Source of the DNA: Clostridium transplantifaecale
GTDB taxonomy: Bacteria > Bacillota > Clostridia > Lachnospirales > Lachnospiraceae
Length of the DNA stretch: 64,000 bases
NCBI RefSeq assembly: GCF_900626075.1
Contig: NZ_UYZY01000003.1
Coordinates: 744,001 to 808,000 of the forward strand
Direction: 5' to 3'
In this document: positions 8,759 through 18,084 of the stretch, one piece after another
Layout: each line of letters starts with the position of its first letter
Position numbering within the stretch: position 1 is the stretch's first letter
Notes under the pieces: generated by a model
The model's database searches: none
Told to the model about the DNA's origin: nothing
What the model saw: only the letters and a program-made list of their open reading frames with translations
Position numbers and translations under genes: made by a program

Positions 8759-8898
8759 CTGATTTGTTCTATTCCTTGAAGAAGGGAGATATTGTCGCTG
8801 CCACTACTTATCTTTGGATGCGTCAGGATGCAAGACGTTCACAACTGTATAGTGGCAGCGACAATACCTCCGCCCCATTTGACGAAAGGGGCAGTCAG
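8759..8898. repeat. Long-hairpin repeat unit between copies A and B
   Basis: A perfect 17-bp inverted repeat (TATTGTCGCTGCCACTA at 8790-8806, complement at 8850-8866) lies within roughly 48-bp imperfect arms (8759-8806 and 8850-8898). A related unit occupies the same place in composite locus 2 (41765-42006). The arms would fold into a long RNA hairpin or a DNA cruciform. Confidence 0.75.
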
Positions 8899-8934
8899 GC
8901 TCTTAAAATGACGGACGGGGCCGATCCCTGCCCG

Positions 8935-9133
8935 GTCTTCGGTCCCGGCGATCATCTTCCCGGGGGAAGGAGGAGAAAAACTTTCCGCAGGGGACCTTGG
9001 AATCCGACGGTGCTTGATGAGGTTTTTTCGAATCTAGCACCCGCTTCGCATTCCACAAGCGGAAGCGAGTCCCCGAAGGAATTTTTTTCTCCGGATTCCC
9101 CTTCACGACACTTAATAAACCGGGACTGAAGAC
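8935..9133 (-). repeat. Dispersed repeat unit, copy B (inverted relative to copy A)
   Basis: About 199 bp with the same terminal inverted repeats as copy A. Its reverse complement aligns block by block with copies A and D. With copy A and the hairpin between them it forms a 617-bp composite palindrome filling most of the 8467-9323 intergenic region. Confidence 0.85.
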
Positions 9134-9221
9134 CCAACCAACCAAATTCCCCCACCCCGTCCGCCATCATACAGAGTCGCCCCCGCATCTCAACTACAAG
9201 GCGGACCACACGGAAAAAAGG

Positions 9222-9250
9222 TTGATTATTCCATTAAAAAGACGTATACT
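9222..9250 (+). promoter_or_regulatory. Sigma-A promoter of mraY
   Basis: TTGATT at 9222-9227 and TATACT at 9245-9250 with 17-bp spacing, about 75 bases before the mraY start. It restarts transcription downstream of the composite repeat. Confidence 0.7.
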
Positions 9251-9323
9251 ATTTTCGTATGTAGTAAATTTTGAATAATAGAAAAATACAAGGCAGAGGC
9301 TACATAAGAATTAGAGGTGTGAC

Positions 9324-10280
9324 ATGGTTAATGAGACAATACTGGCGGTAATTATCGCATTTGTAATCAGCGCGATTCTGTGTCCAATCGTGATACCGTT
9401 TCTTCACAAGCTGAAATTTGGGCAGCAGGTCAGGGATGACGGACCGCAGGCACATTTGAAAAAACAGGGGACTCCGACGATGGGCGGATTGGTAATTCTT
9501 TCGAGCATTATCATAACTTCGCTGCTCTATCTGAAGGATTATCCGAAGATTATCCCCGTTCTGTTTGTCACAGCCGGTTTCGGCGTGATAGGTTTTCTGG
9601 ACGACTATATCAAGATTGTCATGAAGCGCTCGGAAGGACTGAATCCGGGGCAGAAGCTGGTAGGCCAGATTATTATTACGGGAATTTTCGCTTATTATAT
9701 TATTACATCTGATGAGATTGGAACAGGAATGCTCATTCCGTTTACGGGGAAAGTTCTGGAGATGCCGGTCTGGCTTTTTGTTCCGGCCCTTTTCTTTATC
9801 GTCCTGGGAACGGATAACGGTGTAAATTTTACCGACGGTCTGGACGGTCTCTGTACCAGCGTGACGATTCTGGTGGCCACCTTTTTTACAATCGTAGCCA
9901 TCGGTGAGAACAGCGGCATCAGCCCGATTACAGGCGCCGTAGTAGGCAGTCTTTTAGGCTTCCTGCTGTTCAACGTATATCCGGCCAGGGTGTTTATGGG
10001 TGACACCGGTTCCCTGGCTCTGGGAGGCTTTGTGGCGTCCAGCGCGTTTATGATGCAGATGCCTCTCTTTATCGCCGTCGTGGGCCTGATTTATCTGGTG
10101 GAGGTCCTGTCGGTCATCATCCAGGTGACCTATTTTAAAAAGTCAGGCGGTAAACGTGTTTTCAAGATGGCCCCGATCCATCACCACTTTGAGCTTTGCG
10201 GCTGGTCGGAGACGAGAGTCGTGGCTGTATTTTCGATTATAACGGCAATCCTTTGCCTTGTAGCTTACTTAGGATTATAG
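9324..10280 (+). CDS. mraY: Phospho-N-acetylmuramoyl-pentapeptide transferase MraY
   Basis: A 318-residue polytopic membrane enzyme of the polyprenyl-phosphate N-acetylhexosamine-1-P transferase family, normal in length. It transfers phospho-MurNAc-pentapeptide from UDP to undecaprenyl phosphate to make lipid I. Visible signatures are GTPTMGGLVIL near the start, the DDY motif in FLDDYIKI, the DNGVNFTDGLDGL aspartate cluster and the C-terminal APIHHHFE histidine loop. The ATG follows AGAGGTG. murD follows after 12 bases. Confidence 0.97.
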   Translation: MVNETILAVIIAFVISAILCPIVIPFLHKLKFGQQVRDDGPQAHLKKQGTPTMGGLVILSSIIITSLLYLKDYPKIIPVLFVTAGFGVIGFLDDYIKIVMKRSEGLNPGQKLVGQIIITGIFAYYIITSDEIGTGMLIPFTGKVLEMPVWLFVPALFFIVLGTDNGVNFTDGLDGLCTSVTILVATFFTIVAIGENSGISPITGAVVGSLLGFLLFNVYPARVFMGDTGSLALGGFVASSAFMMQMPLFIAVVGLIYLVEVLSVIIQVTYFKKSGGKRVFKMAPIHHHFELCGWSETRVVAVFSIITAILCLVAYLGL

Positions 10281-10292
10281 GAGGAATGGACG

Positions 10293-11639
10293 ATGAGTCA
10301 AAAAGTATTAGTAGCAGGAACAGGAATCAGCGGTATTGCAGCTGCAAAACTTCTTCTTGCCAAAGGCGGGGAAGTAGTTCTTTATGATGGAAATGAAAAG
10401 CTGGATGCAGAGAAGATTAAGAAGAATTTCGACGAGGACGCAAAAGTGACGGTGGTTCTCGGAGAACTGAAGAGAACGGATTTACTGGGAGTTGAACTTT
10501 CAGTTATCAGCCCGGGCATTCCGATGGACGCTCCGTTTGTGGCGGTTTTGGACGAGGCGGGAGTGCCGATCTGGAGTGAGATCCAGCTTGCATTCCACTG
10601 TGCCAAAGGTAAACTGGCCGCGATTACGGGAACCAACGGAAAGACGACGACGACGGCTCTGACAGGGGAGATTATGAAATCTTTCTACGAGAGCGTTTTT
10701 GTTGTGGGTAATATCGGGGAACCATATACGGCGCATGCACTGGAGACGGTGGAGGATTCCGTGACCGTAGCGGAGGTTTCCAGTTTCCAGCTTGAGACGA
10801 TTATGGACTTCCGTCCCAATGTCAGCGCTATCCTGAATATCACTCCAGACCATCTGGACCGCCATAAAACAATGGAATGCTACATTGAAGTCAAAGAGGG
10901 TATTACGAAGAACCAGAAAGAGGGCGATACATGTGTCCTCAATTATGAAGACTCCGTATTGAGAGAGTTCGGTGAGACGCTGAAGATCAACGTGGTATAT
11001 TTCTCCAGCCGCCAGACCCTGAAGAAGGGATACTATCTGGACGACGGAAAGATTGTTTACAATGACGGAAGCAAAGTGGTGGAGATCGTGGATATCCATG
11101 ATCTGAAGCTTCTCGGACGCCATAACCACGAGAATGTAATGGCGGCGGTTGCCATCAGCATGAATATGGGTGTTCCTCTGGAAAAGATTCAGGAAGTAGT
11201 TAAGAATTTTGAGGCGGTTGAACACAGAATTGAGTATGTAACGGAGCGCTTTGGCGTAAAATATTATAACGACTCCAAAGGTACGAACCCGGATGCCGCC
11301 ATGCAGGCCATCAAGGCAATGCCGGGACCGACCATTCTAATTGCGGGCGGCTATGATAAGCATTCCGAATTCGACGAGTGGATTGAAAGCTTTGACGGAA
11401 AAGTGCGGTATCTCGTACTGATCGGACAGACCAGGGATAAGATTGCAGAATGTGCAAAACGTCACGGATTTACAGATATCATGTATGCCGAGGATCTGCT
11501 GGAGGCAGTCCAGGTATGTGCATCTTATGCGAATCCGGGCGACAACGTGCTCCTTTCTCCGGCCTGTGCAAGCTGGGGACAATTTAAGAACTTTGAGGAG
11601 CGGGGAACCAAGTTTAAAGAATATGTAAGGGGCCTGTAA
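10293..11639 (+). CDS. murD: UDP-N-acetylmuramoylalanine--D-glutamate ligase MurD
   Basis: A 448-residue Mur ligase, typical in length. Domain order: an N-terminal Rossmann-like domain with GTGISGIAAAKLL, a central ATPase domain with the P-loop GTNGKTTTT and the DHLDRH motif, and a C-terminal domain with NDSKGTNPDA. It adds D-Glu to UDP-MurNAc-L-Ala in the cytoplasm. The ATG at 10293 follows GGAGGA. Neither murE nor murF is nearby, so those steps are encoded elsewhere. Confidence 0.97.
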   Translation: MSQKVLVAGTGISGIAAAKLLLAKGGEVVLYDGNEKLDAEKIKKNFDEDAKVTVVLGELKRTDLLGVELSVISPGIPMDAPFVAVLDEAGVPIWSEIQLAFHCAKGKLAAITGTNGKTTTTALTGEIMKSFYESVFVVGNIGEPYTAHALETVEDSVTVAEVSSFQLETIMDFRPNVSAILNITPDHLDRHKTMECYIEVKEGITKNQKEGDTCVLNYEDSVLREFGETLKINVVYFSSRQTLKKGYYLDDGKIVYNDGSKVVEIVDIHDLKLLGRHNHENVMAAVAISMNMGVPLEKIQEVVKNFEAVEHRIEYVTERFGVKYYNDSKGTNPDAAMQAIKAMPGPTILIAGGYDKHSEFDEWIESFDGKVRYLVLIGQTRDKIAECAKRHGFTDIMYAEDLLEAVQVCASYANPGDNVLLSPACASWGQFKNFEERGTKFKEYVRGL

Positions 11640-11699
11640 CCGACTTTATCTCATAGGGAATAATGGTTTTGGCGTACCTTAGGGATGAGGAGTGGAATA

Positions 11700-12860
11700 A
11701 TGCCTGGTACGGGGAAAAAGAAGAAAAAGAAAGCGCATCGCTTCTACGATTACAGTCTGCTGTTTACGATTATTTTCCTGACTGCGTTCGGACTTGTGAT
11801 GATTTACAGCGCCAGCTCCTACAAGGCACAGTTGGACTATGATAACCCTGCGTACTTTGCGATCAGGCAGGCGGCGATTGCAGGCGGAAGCTTTGTGGCC
11901 ATGTACATGGTCTCCAAGATTGATTACCACTGGTTTGCCAGATTTGCTATTCTGGGTTATGCCCTGTCATGGATTACAATGCTGCTGACGATGTTCAGCC
12001 CCCTCGGCGTGGCTTCCCACGGAAAAAAGAGATGGCTGAAGCTGGGACCGAGTTTTCTTCAGTTCCAGCCCACGGAGCTTGTAAAGATTTCCCTGATACT
12101 CTTTGTGGCCGTTTTCATAGCCGAGCTGGGAACGAGAATCAACAAACCGAAACCGGCCCTCGTGCTCATCGGTTTTTCCCTCCCGTTAGCCCTGCTCGTT
12201 ACGGCAAACAACCTGAGTTCGGGTATCATTATCTGCGGCATCGTGTTCGTCATGATGTTTGTGGCCTGTAAGATCAAGTGGCCGTTTTTCGCCTGTATCG
12301 GAACGGGAGTCGGGCTTCTGGCGGCGGCTCCGTACATCGGGCATATTCTGGTGAATATGCATATCCTGAAGGATTACCAGCTGGGCCGAATCAACGTGTG
12401 GAAGAACCCCATCATGTACTCGCGGTCCGGCGGATACCAGGTCCTGCAGGGATTATACGCGATTGGTTCCGGCGGCCTTTTTGGAAAAGGTCTGGGAGAG
12501 AGCCTTCAGAAACTGGGGTTTGTGCCCGAGGCGCAGAACGACATGATTTTCTCTATCATTTGTGAGGAGCTGGGGCTTTTTGGAGCGATCTCCCTGATTC
12601 TGATTTTCATGTTTATGATTTACCGTTTTATGGTGATTGCAGGCAATGCCCCGGATCTTCTGGGCGCTATGATAGTAGTGGGAGTGATGTCCCATATCGC
12701 CATTCAGGTTATCCTGAATATTGCCGTAGTTACCAACTCCATTCCCAACACGGGTGTTACACTTCCTTTTATCAGTTACGGAGGCACATCGGTCCTGTTT
12801 CTGATGCTGGAGATGGGGCTTGTGCTGAGCGTGTCGAACCAGATTAAGCTGGAACAGTAA
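11700..12860 (+). CDS. ftsW: FtsW/RodA/SpoVE family lipid II polymerase
   Basis: A 386-residue SEDS protein with about ten membrane helices and a Lys-rich N-terminus. SEDS signatures visible include GKKRWLKLGPSFLQFQPTE, the Asn-rich NNLSSG, PEAQNDMIF and the C-terminal NTGVTLPFISYGGTS. SEDS proteins polymerise glycan from lipid II as partners of class B PBPs, here presumably those upstream. The ATG at 11700 has GAGGAG at 7-base spacing; an ATG five codons upstream has a poorer site. Position in the dcw cluster favours FtsW over RodA; SpoVE cannot be excluded. Confidence 0.92.
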   Translation: MPGTGKKKKKKAHRFYDYSLLFTIIFLTAFGLVMIYSASSYKAQLDYDNPAYFAIRQAAIAGGSFVAMYMVSKIDYHWFARFAILGYALSWITMLLTMFSPLGVASHGKKRWLKLGPSFLQFQPTELVKISLILFVAVFIAELGTRINKPKPALVLIGFSLPLALLVTANNLSSGIIICGIVFVMMFVACKIKWPFFACIGTGVGLLAAAPYIGHILVNMHILKDYQLGRINVWKNPIMYSRSGGYQVLQGLYAIGSGGLFGKGLGESLQKLGFVPEAQNDMIFSIICEELGLFGAISLILIFMFMIYRFMVIAGNAPDLLGAMIVVGVMSHIAIQVILNIAVVTNSIPNTGVTLPFISYGGTSVLFLMLEMGLVLSVSNQIKLEQ

Positions 12861-12967
12861 CACGGCGGCAGATGATACATACAAACAGTGGAAAACAGCA
12901 GATTTATGCACATAATTTCATTTTTTACATAGGATAGTATATAGAAGACAAACGGGAGGGGTTTTTC

Positions 12968-14239
12968 TTGTCTGCGATAGAGGTCCAGGGGCTGTGCCCG
13001 ATAAAAGGTGAAATTATAGTGCAGGGTTCAAAGAACGCGGTTCTGCCGATGATGGCAGGAGCAGTTCTGAACAAGGGAATAACGGTCATTGATAATGTCC
13101 CCAGAATACAGGATGTGTTCTGTATGATGGGGATACTTGATTCTCTGGGATGCAGCTGCGTCCTGGATGGACACAGCCTCACGATCAATGCGGCAGGGCT
13201 GTCCCGTTTTTCCATTCCCAGGGAAGAGATGGAGAAGATGCGTTCCTCCATCATGCTTCTTGGCGCTCTTCTGGGAAGATGCAAAGAGGCGGAAGTGTAT
13301 TATCCGGGCGGTTGTATGATAGGGAAGCGGCCGATTGATCTTCATCTGATGGCCCTTGAAAAGATGGGGGTCCTGATAGAGGAAGGGGAAGGGGATGAGC
13401 CGCTTCGGGCAAGCGTGCCGCGCCTTCGGGGAACAGTGGTGGATTTCCCGTTCCCAAGCGTCGGAGCCACGGAAAATGCAATTTTTGCGGCGGTGGCGGC
13501 TTCGGGAAAAACCATATTAAAAGGCTGTGCGAAAGAGCCCGAGATTACGGAGCTGTGCCGTTTCATGAATAACATGGGAGCTTCCATCCGGGGAGCCGGG
13601 AGCGATTTGCTCGTAATCGAAGGCGGTCTGCCTCTCCATGATTCCAGATTTACCGTATGCGGTGACAGGATTGCCGGAGGAACTTACCTTCTGGCGGCGG
13701 CCGGAGCCGGCGGAGAGCTTCTTCTGACCGGTACCGAGAGCGCGGGCCTTTTAACGGTCACTACGGTACTAAAGAGGATGGGCGCTCTGGTTTATGCGGA
13801 GGATGAGCTTATTTACGTAAAAGCCCCGGAAAGACTGCAGGCGTCATCCATAAAGACCGATCCCTATCCGGGATTTCCGACCGATCTTCAGTCCATTATG
13901 ATGGCGGTGATGAGCAGGGCGGAAGGTACCAGTATCATAGAAGAAAAAATCTTTGAGAACCGGTTCAAAACGGCAGTGGAGCTAGAAAAACTGGGAGCTG
14001 AGATTATTGTCGAGGAAGATATCGCCAGAATTGTGGGGCACACCCATTTAAAGGGATCCCATGTCGAGGCGAAGGATCTGCGCGGCGGCGCGGCCCTTGT
14101 AGCCGCGGGCATGATGGCGGAAGGAACGACAATCGTCAGCAGCTGTGAATATATTATGCGGGGATATGAGGATATCTGCCGTGATTTGTCCGGGATGGGA
14201 GCCTGCATCCGATATGTGGAGGAACCGGCCGGACGCTGA
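12968..14239 (+). CDS. murA: UDP-N-acetylglucosamine 1-carboxyvinyltransferase MurA
   Basis: A 423-residue EPSP-synthase-fold enzyme catalysing the first committed step of peptidoglycan synthesis, enolpyruvyl transfer from PEP to UDP-GlcNAc. The N-terminal QGSKNAVLPMMA and the catalytic loop PGGC116MIGKRPIDLH are intact; that Cys is the fosfomycin target. Near the C-terminus DLRGGAALV is visible. It starts with TTG at 12968 after CGGGAGGGG. It occupies the place where murG often sits between ftsW and ftsQ. Confidence 0.95.
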   Translation: MSAIEVQGLCPIKGEIIVQGSKNAVLPMMAGAVLNKGITVIDNVPRIQDVFCMMGILDSLGCSCVLDGHSLTINAAGLSRFSIPREEMEKMRSSIMLLGALLGRCKEAEVYYPGGCMIGKRPIDLHLMALEKMGVLIEEGEGDEPLRASVPRLRGTVVDFPFPSVGATENAIFAAVAASGKTILKGCAKEPEITELCRFMNNMGASIRGAGSDLLVIEGGLPLHDSRFTVCGDRIAGGTYLLAAAGAGGELLLTGTESAGLLTVTTVLKRMGALVYAEDELIYVKAPERLQASSIKTDPYPGFPTDLQSIMMAVMSRAEGTSIIEEKIFENRFKTAVELEKLGAEIIVEEDIARIVGHTHLKGSHVEAKDLRGGAALVAAGMMAEGTTIVSSCEYIMRGYEDICRDLSGMGACIRYVEEPAGR

Positions 14240-14315
14240 ACGACGTCTGTGATCCCGATTCGCAGAGTGAAATACGATAGAACCGCCGGGCGGGAAGTAA
14301 ACAGGAGGTGCACAG

Positions 14316-15044
14316 TTGAGAAGAGTAAACAAAAACAGAAAAAAACTGGTAATTGCAGGGATTTTTCTGGCTGTGCTGCTGTTGCTTGCCGTCCTTCTCT
14401 CTGTCCGGATTAAAACGGTGAAAGTCAGCGGTAACGAGAGATATACGCAGGAACAGATTGAAGCTATGATTTTTGATACAAAATTAAGCAGAAATCCCGT
14501 TTACTGCTACTATCAGTATCGTTTCCGCCCACATAAGACAATTCCTTTTGTGGAAGACTATAAAATAGTATTCAGAAGTCCTGTCAATGTGGAAATCATC
14601 ACCTATGAAAAAAGTGTGGTCGGCTACGTTTCCTATATGAACAGCCTGATGTATTTCGACAAGGACGGTATCATCGTAGAGAGCACCAATGAAAAGCTGG
14701 CGGGCATTCCGATGATTACCGGCCTCAGATTCGGCCATATTGTCCTGCACAAACCTCTGCCGGTGGAGGATGTGAGGATATTCGACGAGATACTGAATCT
14801 GACCCAGGTGCTTGAGATGTATGACATCAAAGCGGACAGGATCGATTTCAACAGCCAGAAAGAGGCCACGCTGACCGTGGACAACCTGAAGGTGGAGCTG
14901 GGCGGCAATGCCCAGATAAACGGTAAAATTTCCGAACTCAGAGATATTTTAAACACCTACACGGAGCTTTCCGGTACATTATATCTTGATACTTATGATG
15001 AAACAAACTCCAATCCATCATACCGCTTTGAGCAGGATGAATAA
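14316..15044 (+). CDS. ftsQ: FtsQ/DivIB-type cell division protein
   Basis: A 242-residue bitopic protein with a short basic cytoplasmic tail, one membrane helix (about residues 11-30) and an extracytoplasmic POTRA domain opening with IKTVKVSGNERYTQEQIE, followed by a beta domain. It is the divisome scaffold that binds FtsL and DivIC. It starts with TTG at 14316 after AGGAGGTG. It lies between murA and ftsZ, the usual FtsQ slot. The charged C-terminal end is short. Confidence 0.88.
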   Translation: MRRVNKNRKKLVIAGIFLAVLLLLAVLLSVRIKTVKVSGNERYTQEQIEAMIFDTKLSRNPVYCYYQYRFRPHKTIPFVEDYKIVFRSPVNVEIITYEKSVVGYVSYMNSLMYFDKDGIIVESTNEKLAGIPMITGLRFGHIVLHKPLPVEDVRIFDEILNLTQVLEMYDIKADRIDFNSQKEATLTVDNLKVELGGNAQINGKISELRDILNTYTELSGTLYLDTYDETNSNPSYRFEQDE

Positions 15045-15134
15045 AGGACGGCCTGAAAATCCCCTGTGGAACGCACCATAGCGGAACTGCGGCGTAAAAA
15101 AACAAAATAAGTAATATTTTTATTAAATTCACAG

Positions 15135-15163
15135 TTGATTTTTTACCGAAAATCAAATATAGT
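15135..15163 (+). promoter_or_regulatory. Sigma-A promoter of ftsZ
   Basis: TTGATT at 15135-15140 and TATAGT at 15158-15163 have 17-bp spacing, about 90 bases before the ftsZ start, suggesting ftsZ has its own transcript. Confidence 0.65.
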
Positions 15164-15251
15164 ATTAGGTAGACCAGATTTAGACAATCCAGAATGAATA
15201 ATAATTATAAAGATAAACAAGATCAGATGGATAAGTGAAGGAGGAACTATC

Positions 15252-16484
15252 TTGTTAGAGATTAAGATAAATGAATCGGAGAATTCTGCCAGAATCATCG
15301 TTATAGGTGTCGGCGGAGCCGGAAATAATGCGGTTAACCGCATGATAGAAGAGAATATAGCAGGTGTGGAATTTATTGGAATTAATACGGACAAGCAGGC
15401 GCTGCAGTTTTGCAAGGCCGCTTCAGCCATGCAGATCGGTGAGAAGCTGACTAAGGGACTGGGAGCCGGGGCGAAGCCTGAGATCGGCGAGAAAGCTGCA
15501 GAGGAGAGCCAGGAAGAGCTTGCTCAGGCGCTGAAAGGCGCCGACATGGTATTCGTAACCTGTGGTATGGGCGGCGGCACCGGAACAGGTGCGGCACCGG
15601 TTATCGCGAGAATTGCCAAGGATATGGGTATTCTGACCGTAGGCGTTGTAACGAAGCCGTTCCGATTTGAAGCTAAGACACGTATGGGAAACGCACTTTC
15701 AGGCATTGAGAAATTAAAAGCCAATGTAGACACTCTGATTGTAATCCCTAACGATAAACTCCTTGAGATTGTAGATCGCCGTACAACCATGCCGGATGCT
15801 CTTAAGAAGGCCGATGAGGTGCTTCAGCAGGCCGTACAGGGCATTACGGATCTTATCAATGTTCCGGGACTTATCAATCTGGATTTCGCGGACGTACAGA
15901 CCGTTATGATAGACAAGGGTATCGCCCATATCGGCATCGGACATGCCAAGGGTGACGACAAGGCTATTGAAGCCGTTAAACAGGCTGTTGCCAGCCCTCT
16001 GTTAGAGACCACCATCGAAGGCGCAAGCCACGTTATTATCAATATTTCCGGTGACATCAGCCTGATCGAGGCTAATGACGCCGCAACTTATGTACAGGAA
16101 CTGGCAGGAGACGATGCCAACATCATCTTCGGCGCCATGTTTGATGAGAATGCACAGGATGAAGCAACAATCACGGTTATTGCAACAGGACTGGATGCCC
16201 ATGGCATCAATACGCCCGTATCCAAGGCCATGACTGAATTCACCACACCATTCAAGGCAAAACCGGCTCCAACGTTTGCACCTCAGGGAGCAGGCAGAGA
16301 GACGGCGGCTACATCTGCGCCTGCCTATAAGACACCGACCTACAGGGCTCCTTCTGCAGCAGTTCCCCAGCAGCCACAGCAGCCCAAGGCTCCGGTACAG
16401 CCTTCCACACCGGTGCAGCCATACCGCCCGATGCAGAGAGAGACACAGATCAATATCCCGGATTTCCTGAAGAATAAAAAGTAA
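15252..16484 (+). CDS. ftsZ: Cell division protein FtsZ
   Basis: A 410-residue tubulin-like GTPase that forms the Z-ring. It has the nucleotide-binding [13 protein letters not shown], the tubulin signature [10 protein letters not shown], and the T7 loop in [11 protein letters not shown] with its catalytic Asp. A Pro/Gln/Ala-rich linker of about 70 residues leads to the conserved C-terminal peptide [11 protein letters not shown] that docks membrane anchors. It starts with TTG at 15252 after GGAGGA. No ftsA gene precedes it, so another anchor such as SepF, encoded elsewhere, is likely. Confidence 0.98.
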   Translation: MLEIKINESENSARIIVIGVGGAGNNAVNRMIEENIAGVEFIGINTDKQALQFCKAASAMQIGEKLTKGLGAGAKPEIGEKAAEESQEELAQALKGADMVFVTCGMGGGTGTGAAPVIARIAKDMGILTVGVVTKPFRFEAKTRMGNALSGIEKLKANVDTLIVIPNDKLLEIVDRRTTMPDALKKADEVLQQAVQGITDLINVPGLINLDFADVQTVMIDKGIAHIGIGHAKGDDKAIEAVKQAVASPLLETTIEGASHVIINISGDISLIEANDAATYVQELAGDDANIIFGAMFDENAQDEATITVIATGLDAHGINTPVSKAMTEFTTPFKAKPAPTFAPQGAGRETAATSAPAYKTPTYRAPSAAVPQQPQQPKAPVQPSTPVQPYRPMQRETQINIPDFLKNKK

Positions 16485-16560
16485 TCAGGGTTAGGATTTA
16501 GACACAGACAGGAGACAGAGAGCAGCCTGTTTTCCGTATTTTTCATATGAGACGATATTA

Positions 16561-16588
16561 GCCGCAGTGCGTAAGCATTGCGGCCGTT
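16561..16588 (+). terminator. Possible terminator after ftsZ
   Basis: GCCGCAGTGC and GCATTGCGGC form a 10-base stem with one non-canonical pair, closed by a GTAA tetraloop and followed by CGTTTT. The T-run is short, so termination may be partial. The remainder of 16485-17141 holds the spoIIGA regulatory sites and no gene. Confidence 0.5.
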
Positions 16589-16723
16589 TTGGATGATAAA
16601 ATCAGTCCGGTTCACGATTGTCTGCCGGTTCCGGGCTCTTTTTATAATAAATCTTTTTTCAAATCTCTTTTTTAAAAACAGCGGTGGTATTTTATGTCCC
16701 GCCGTTCAAATCTGAATTGAATT

Positions 16724-17009
16724 TTCGACATTTTCAATCTTAAACCAACAAAATAAGAACGATACGGCCGGCCGGCCGGACTTAAAATACAGGTGGCGGG
16801 CGGCTATTTTACCCTTACGGCTGGTTTCATCGGCCAGGGCACAGGGGATGGGTCCTCCACAGCCACAGGAAGCAGAGGGAAAATCAGGAACGATTCCCGT
16901 CATGGAAAAGCCGATCGCGGTGTCCGCATTTTGTTTCGAAATATGACGATCAAAAACAGGAATTAACTTTCCGTATTTGACAAAAAACACAAGCCCGGGA
17001 ATTTATAAT
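16724..17009 (+). promoter_or_regulatory. spoIIG-type promoter (TTGACA-21-TATAAT) with Spo0A boxes
   Basis: TTGACA at 16977-16982 and TATAAT at 17004-17009 are perfect hexamers separated by 21 bp, too far apart for ordinary sigma-A use. The B. subtilis spoIIG promoter has a 22-bp spacer and needs Spo0A-phosphate. Two near-perfect 0A boxes lie at 16935-16941 and 16944-16950 (each 6 of 7) and a perfect reverse box at 16724-16730. A Spo0A-activated promoter for spoIIGA-sigE is the natural reading. Confidence 0.65.
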
Positions 17010-17141
17010 GACTACTGTCGTAACAGTTCAGGTCCGGTATACCCTGTCGGGCGGTATCGCTTTTTTGAGAAAACCCGGCGTTATTCTGCAACAGAGCTGA
17101 ACTGTATCCTACTGTCAGACAGAGAGGTGAGAGAATTTCCG

Positions 17142-17930
17142 GTGACATACAACGTTTACGCGGATGTGGTGTTAGCCAATAATTTTACAATCGATTTTTT
17201 GCTTCTCACAGTAGTAAAAAAGGTGATGAAGCTGGAGACACGAAAGGGAGGAATATTGCTGGCCAGCATGGCGGGAGCTTTTTACGCGCTGGCTGTGACC
17301 ATTTTTCCCTTTCCTGTTTTTTTTCTCCAGTCAATTGTTACATACTTCGCAGCCAGCGCCCTGATGGCGGCCCTGGCATTCCGAATCAAAGACCTGAACG
17401 CGCTTATAAAAGCCGTGGCGGGCCTGTATCTGGCGGCGGTTATGACGGCAGGCCTGATGGAGCTGTTCCGTGCAGGAGGCTTCTTTGGTTCTATCTATCT
17501 CTATGCGGCGGCAGCGGGATTCAGTATCTTTTTAACGCTGTACCTGTGGAGGACCGTGTCAAAGAGTGCGACGGACAGCGGCCATCTCTACAGCGTCCTG
17601 ATTGAATATCAGGGCAGGAAAGCCGGTTTTACCGGTTTTCTGGACACGGGCAACCGCCTGACGGAACCCTATACGGGAAGCCCGGTCAGCGTCATCTCGG
17701 CGGAAAGCTGCGGGGAGCTGTTCGGCACCGTGAATGCGGTTCTGTTCGTCCCTTTCCGCTCGGTCGGGAAGGACAGCGGCATTTTACCGGCGGTCCGGGC
17801 CGACAGGATGGAGATAGAAAAAGAAGGTCAGAAGAAAGTAATAGAGAAACCGTATATTGCAATCTCGGAAGAAACACTGTCACAGAATGGTTCTTACCAG
17901 ATTTTGCTGAATGAAAAGCTGTGGCTGTGA
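17142..17930 (+). CDS. spoIIGA: SpoIIGA, sigma-E factor processing peptidase
   Basis: A 262-residue membrane protease: five or so N-terminal membrane helices (to about residue 140), then a cytoplasmic aspartic-protease domain with FLDTGNRL, whose Asp168 is the expected catalytic residue of the dimeric enzyme. It cleaves the pro-sequence of sigma-E at the sporulation septum after signalling by SpoIIR. The GTG at 17142 lies behind AGAGAGGTGAG; longer in-frame readings add an implausible N-terminus. sigE follows in the usual order. Confidence 0.92.
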   Translation: MTYNVYADVVLANNFTIDFLLLTVVKKVMKLETRKGGILLASMAGAFYALAVTIFPFPVFFLQSIVTYFAASALMAALAFRIKDLNALIKAVAGLYLAAVMTAGLMELFRAGGFFGSIYLYAAAAGFSIFLTLYLWRTVSKSATDSGHLYSVLIEYQGRKAGFTGFLDTGNRLTEPYTGSPVSVISAESCGELFGTVNAVLFVPFRSVGKDSGILPAVRADRMEIEKEGQKKVIEKPYIAISEETLSQNGSYQILLNEKLWL

Positions 17931-18084
17931 GAAGGCCGCAGTATTGATGGAAAGCTGTAATGAAAATAATGATAACCGTTCAGGAGGCGTTGTACCCGGC
18001 AAAGCGGAACGCGCTGTTTTGCGAAAAGGTAAGGAAGAAGACTCTGACGGTTACAGATATGGTTATTTAAGGAGGAAAGAAATT

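Noticed and set aside
8764..9129. 121-codon open frame across the repeat region
   Set aside because: It crosses the hairpin unit and inverted copy B; the related copies do not preserve the frame.
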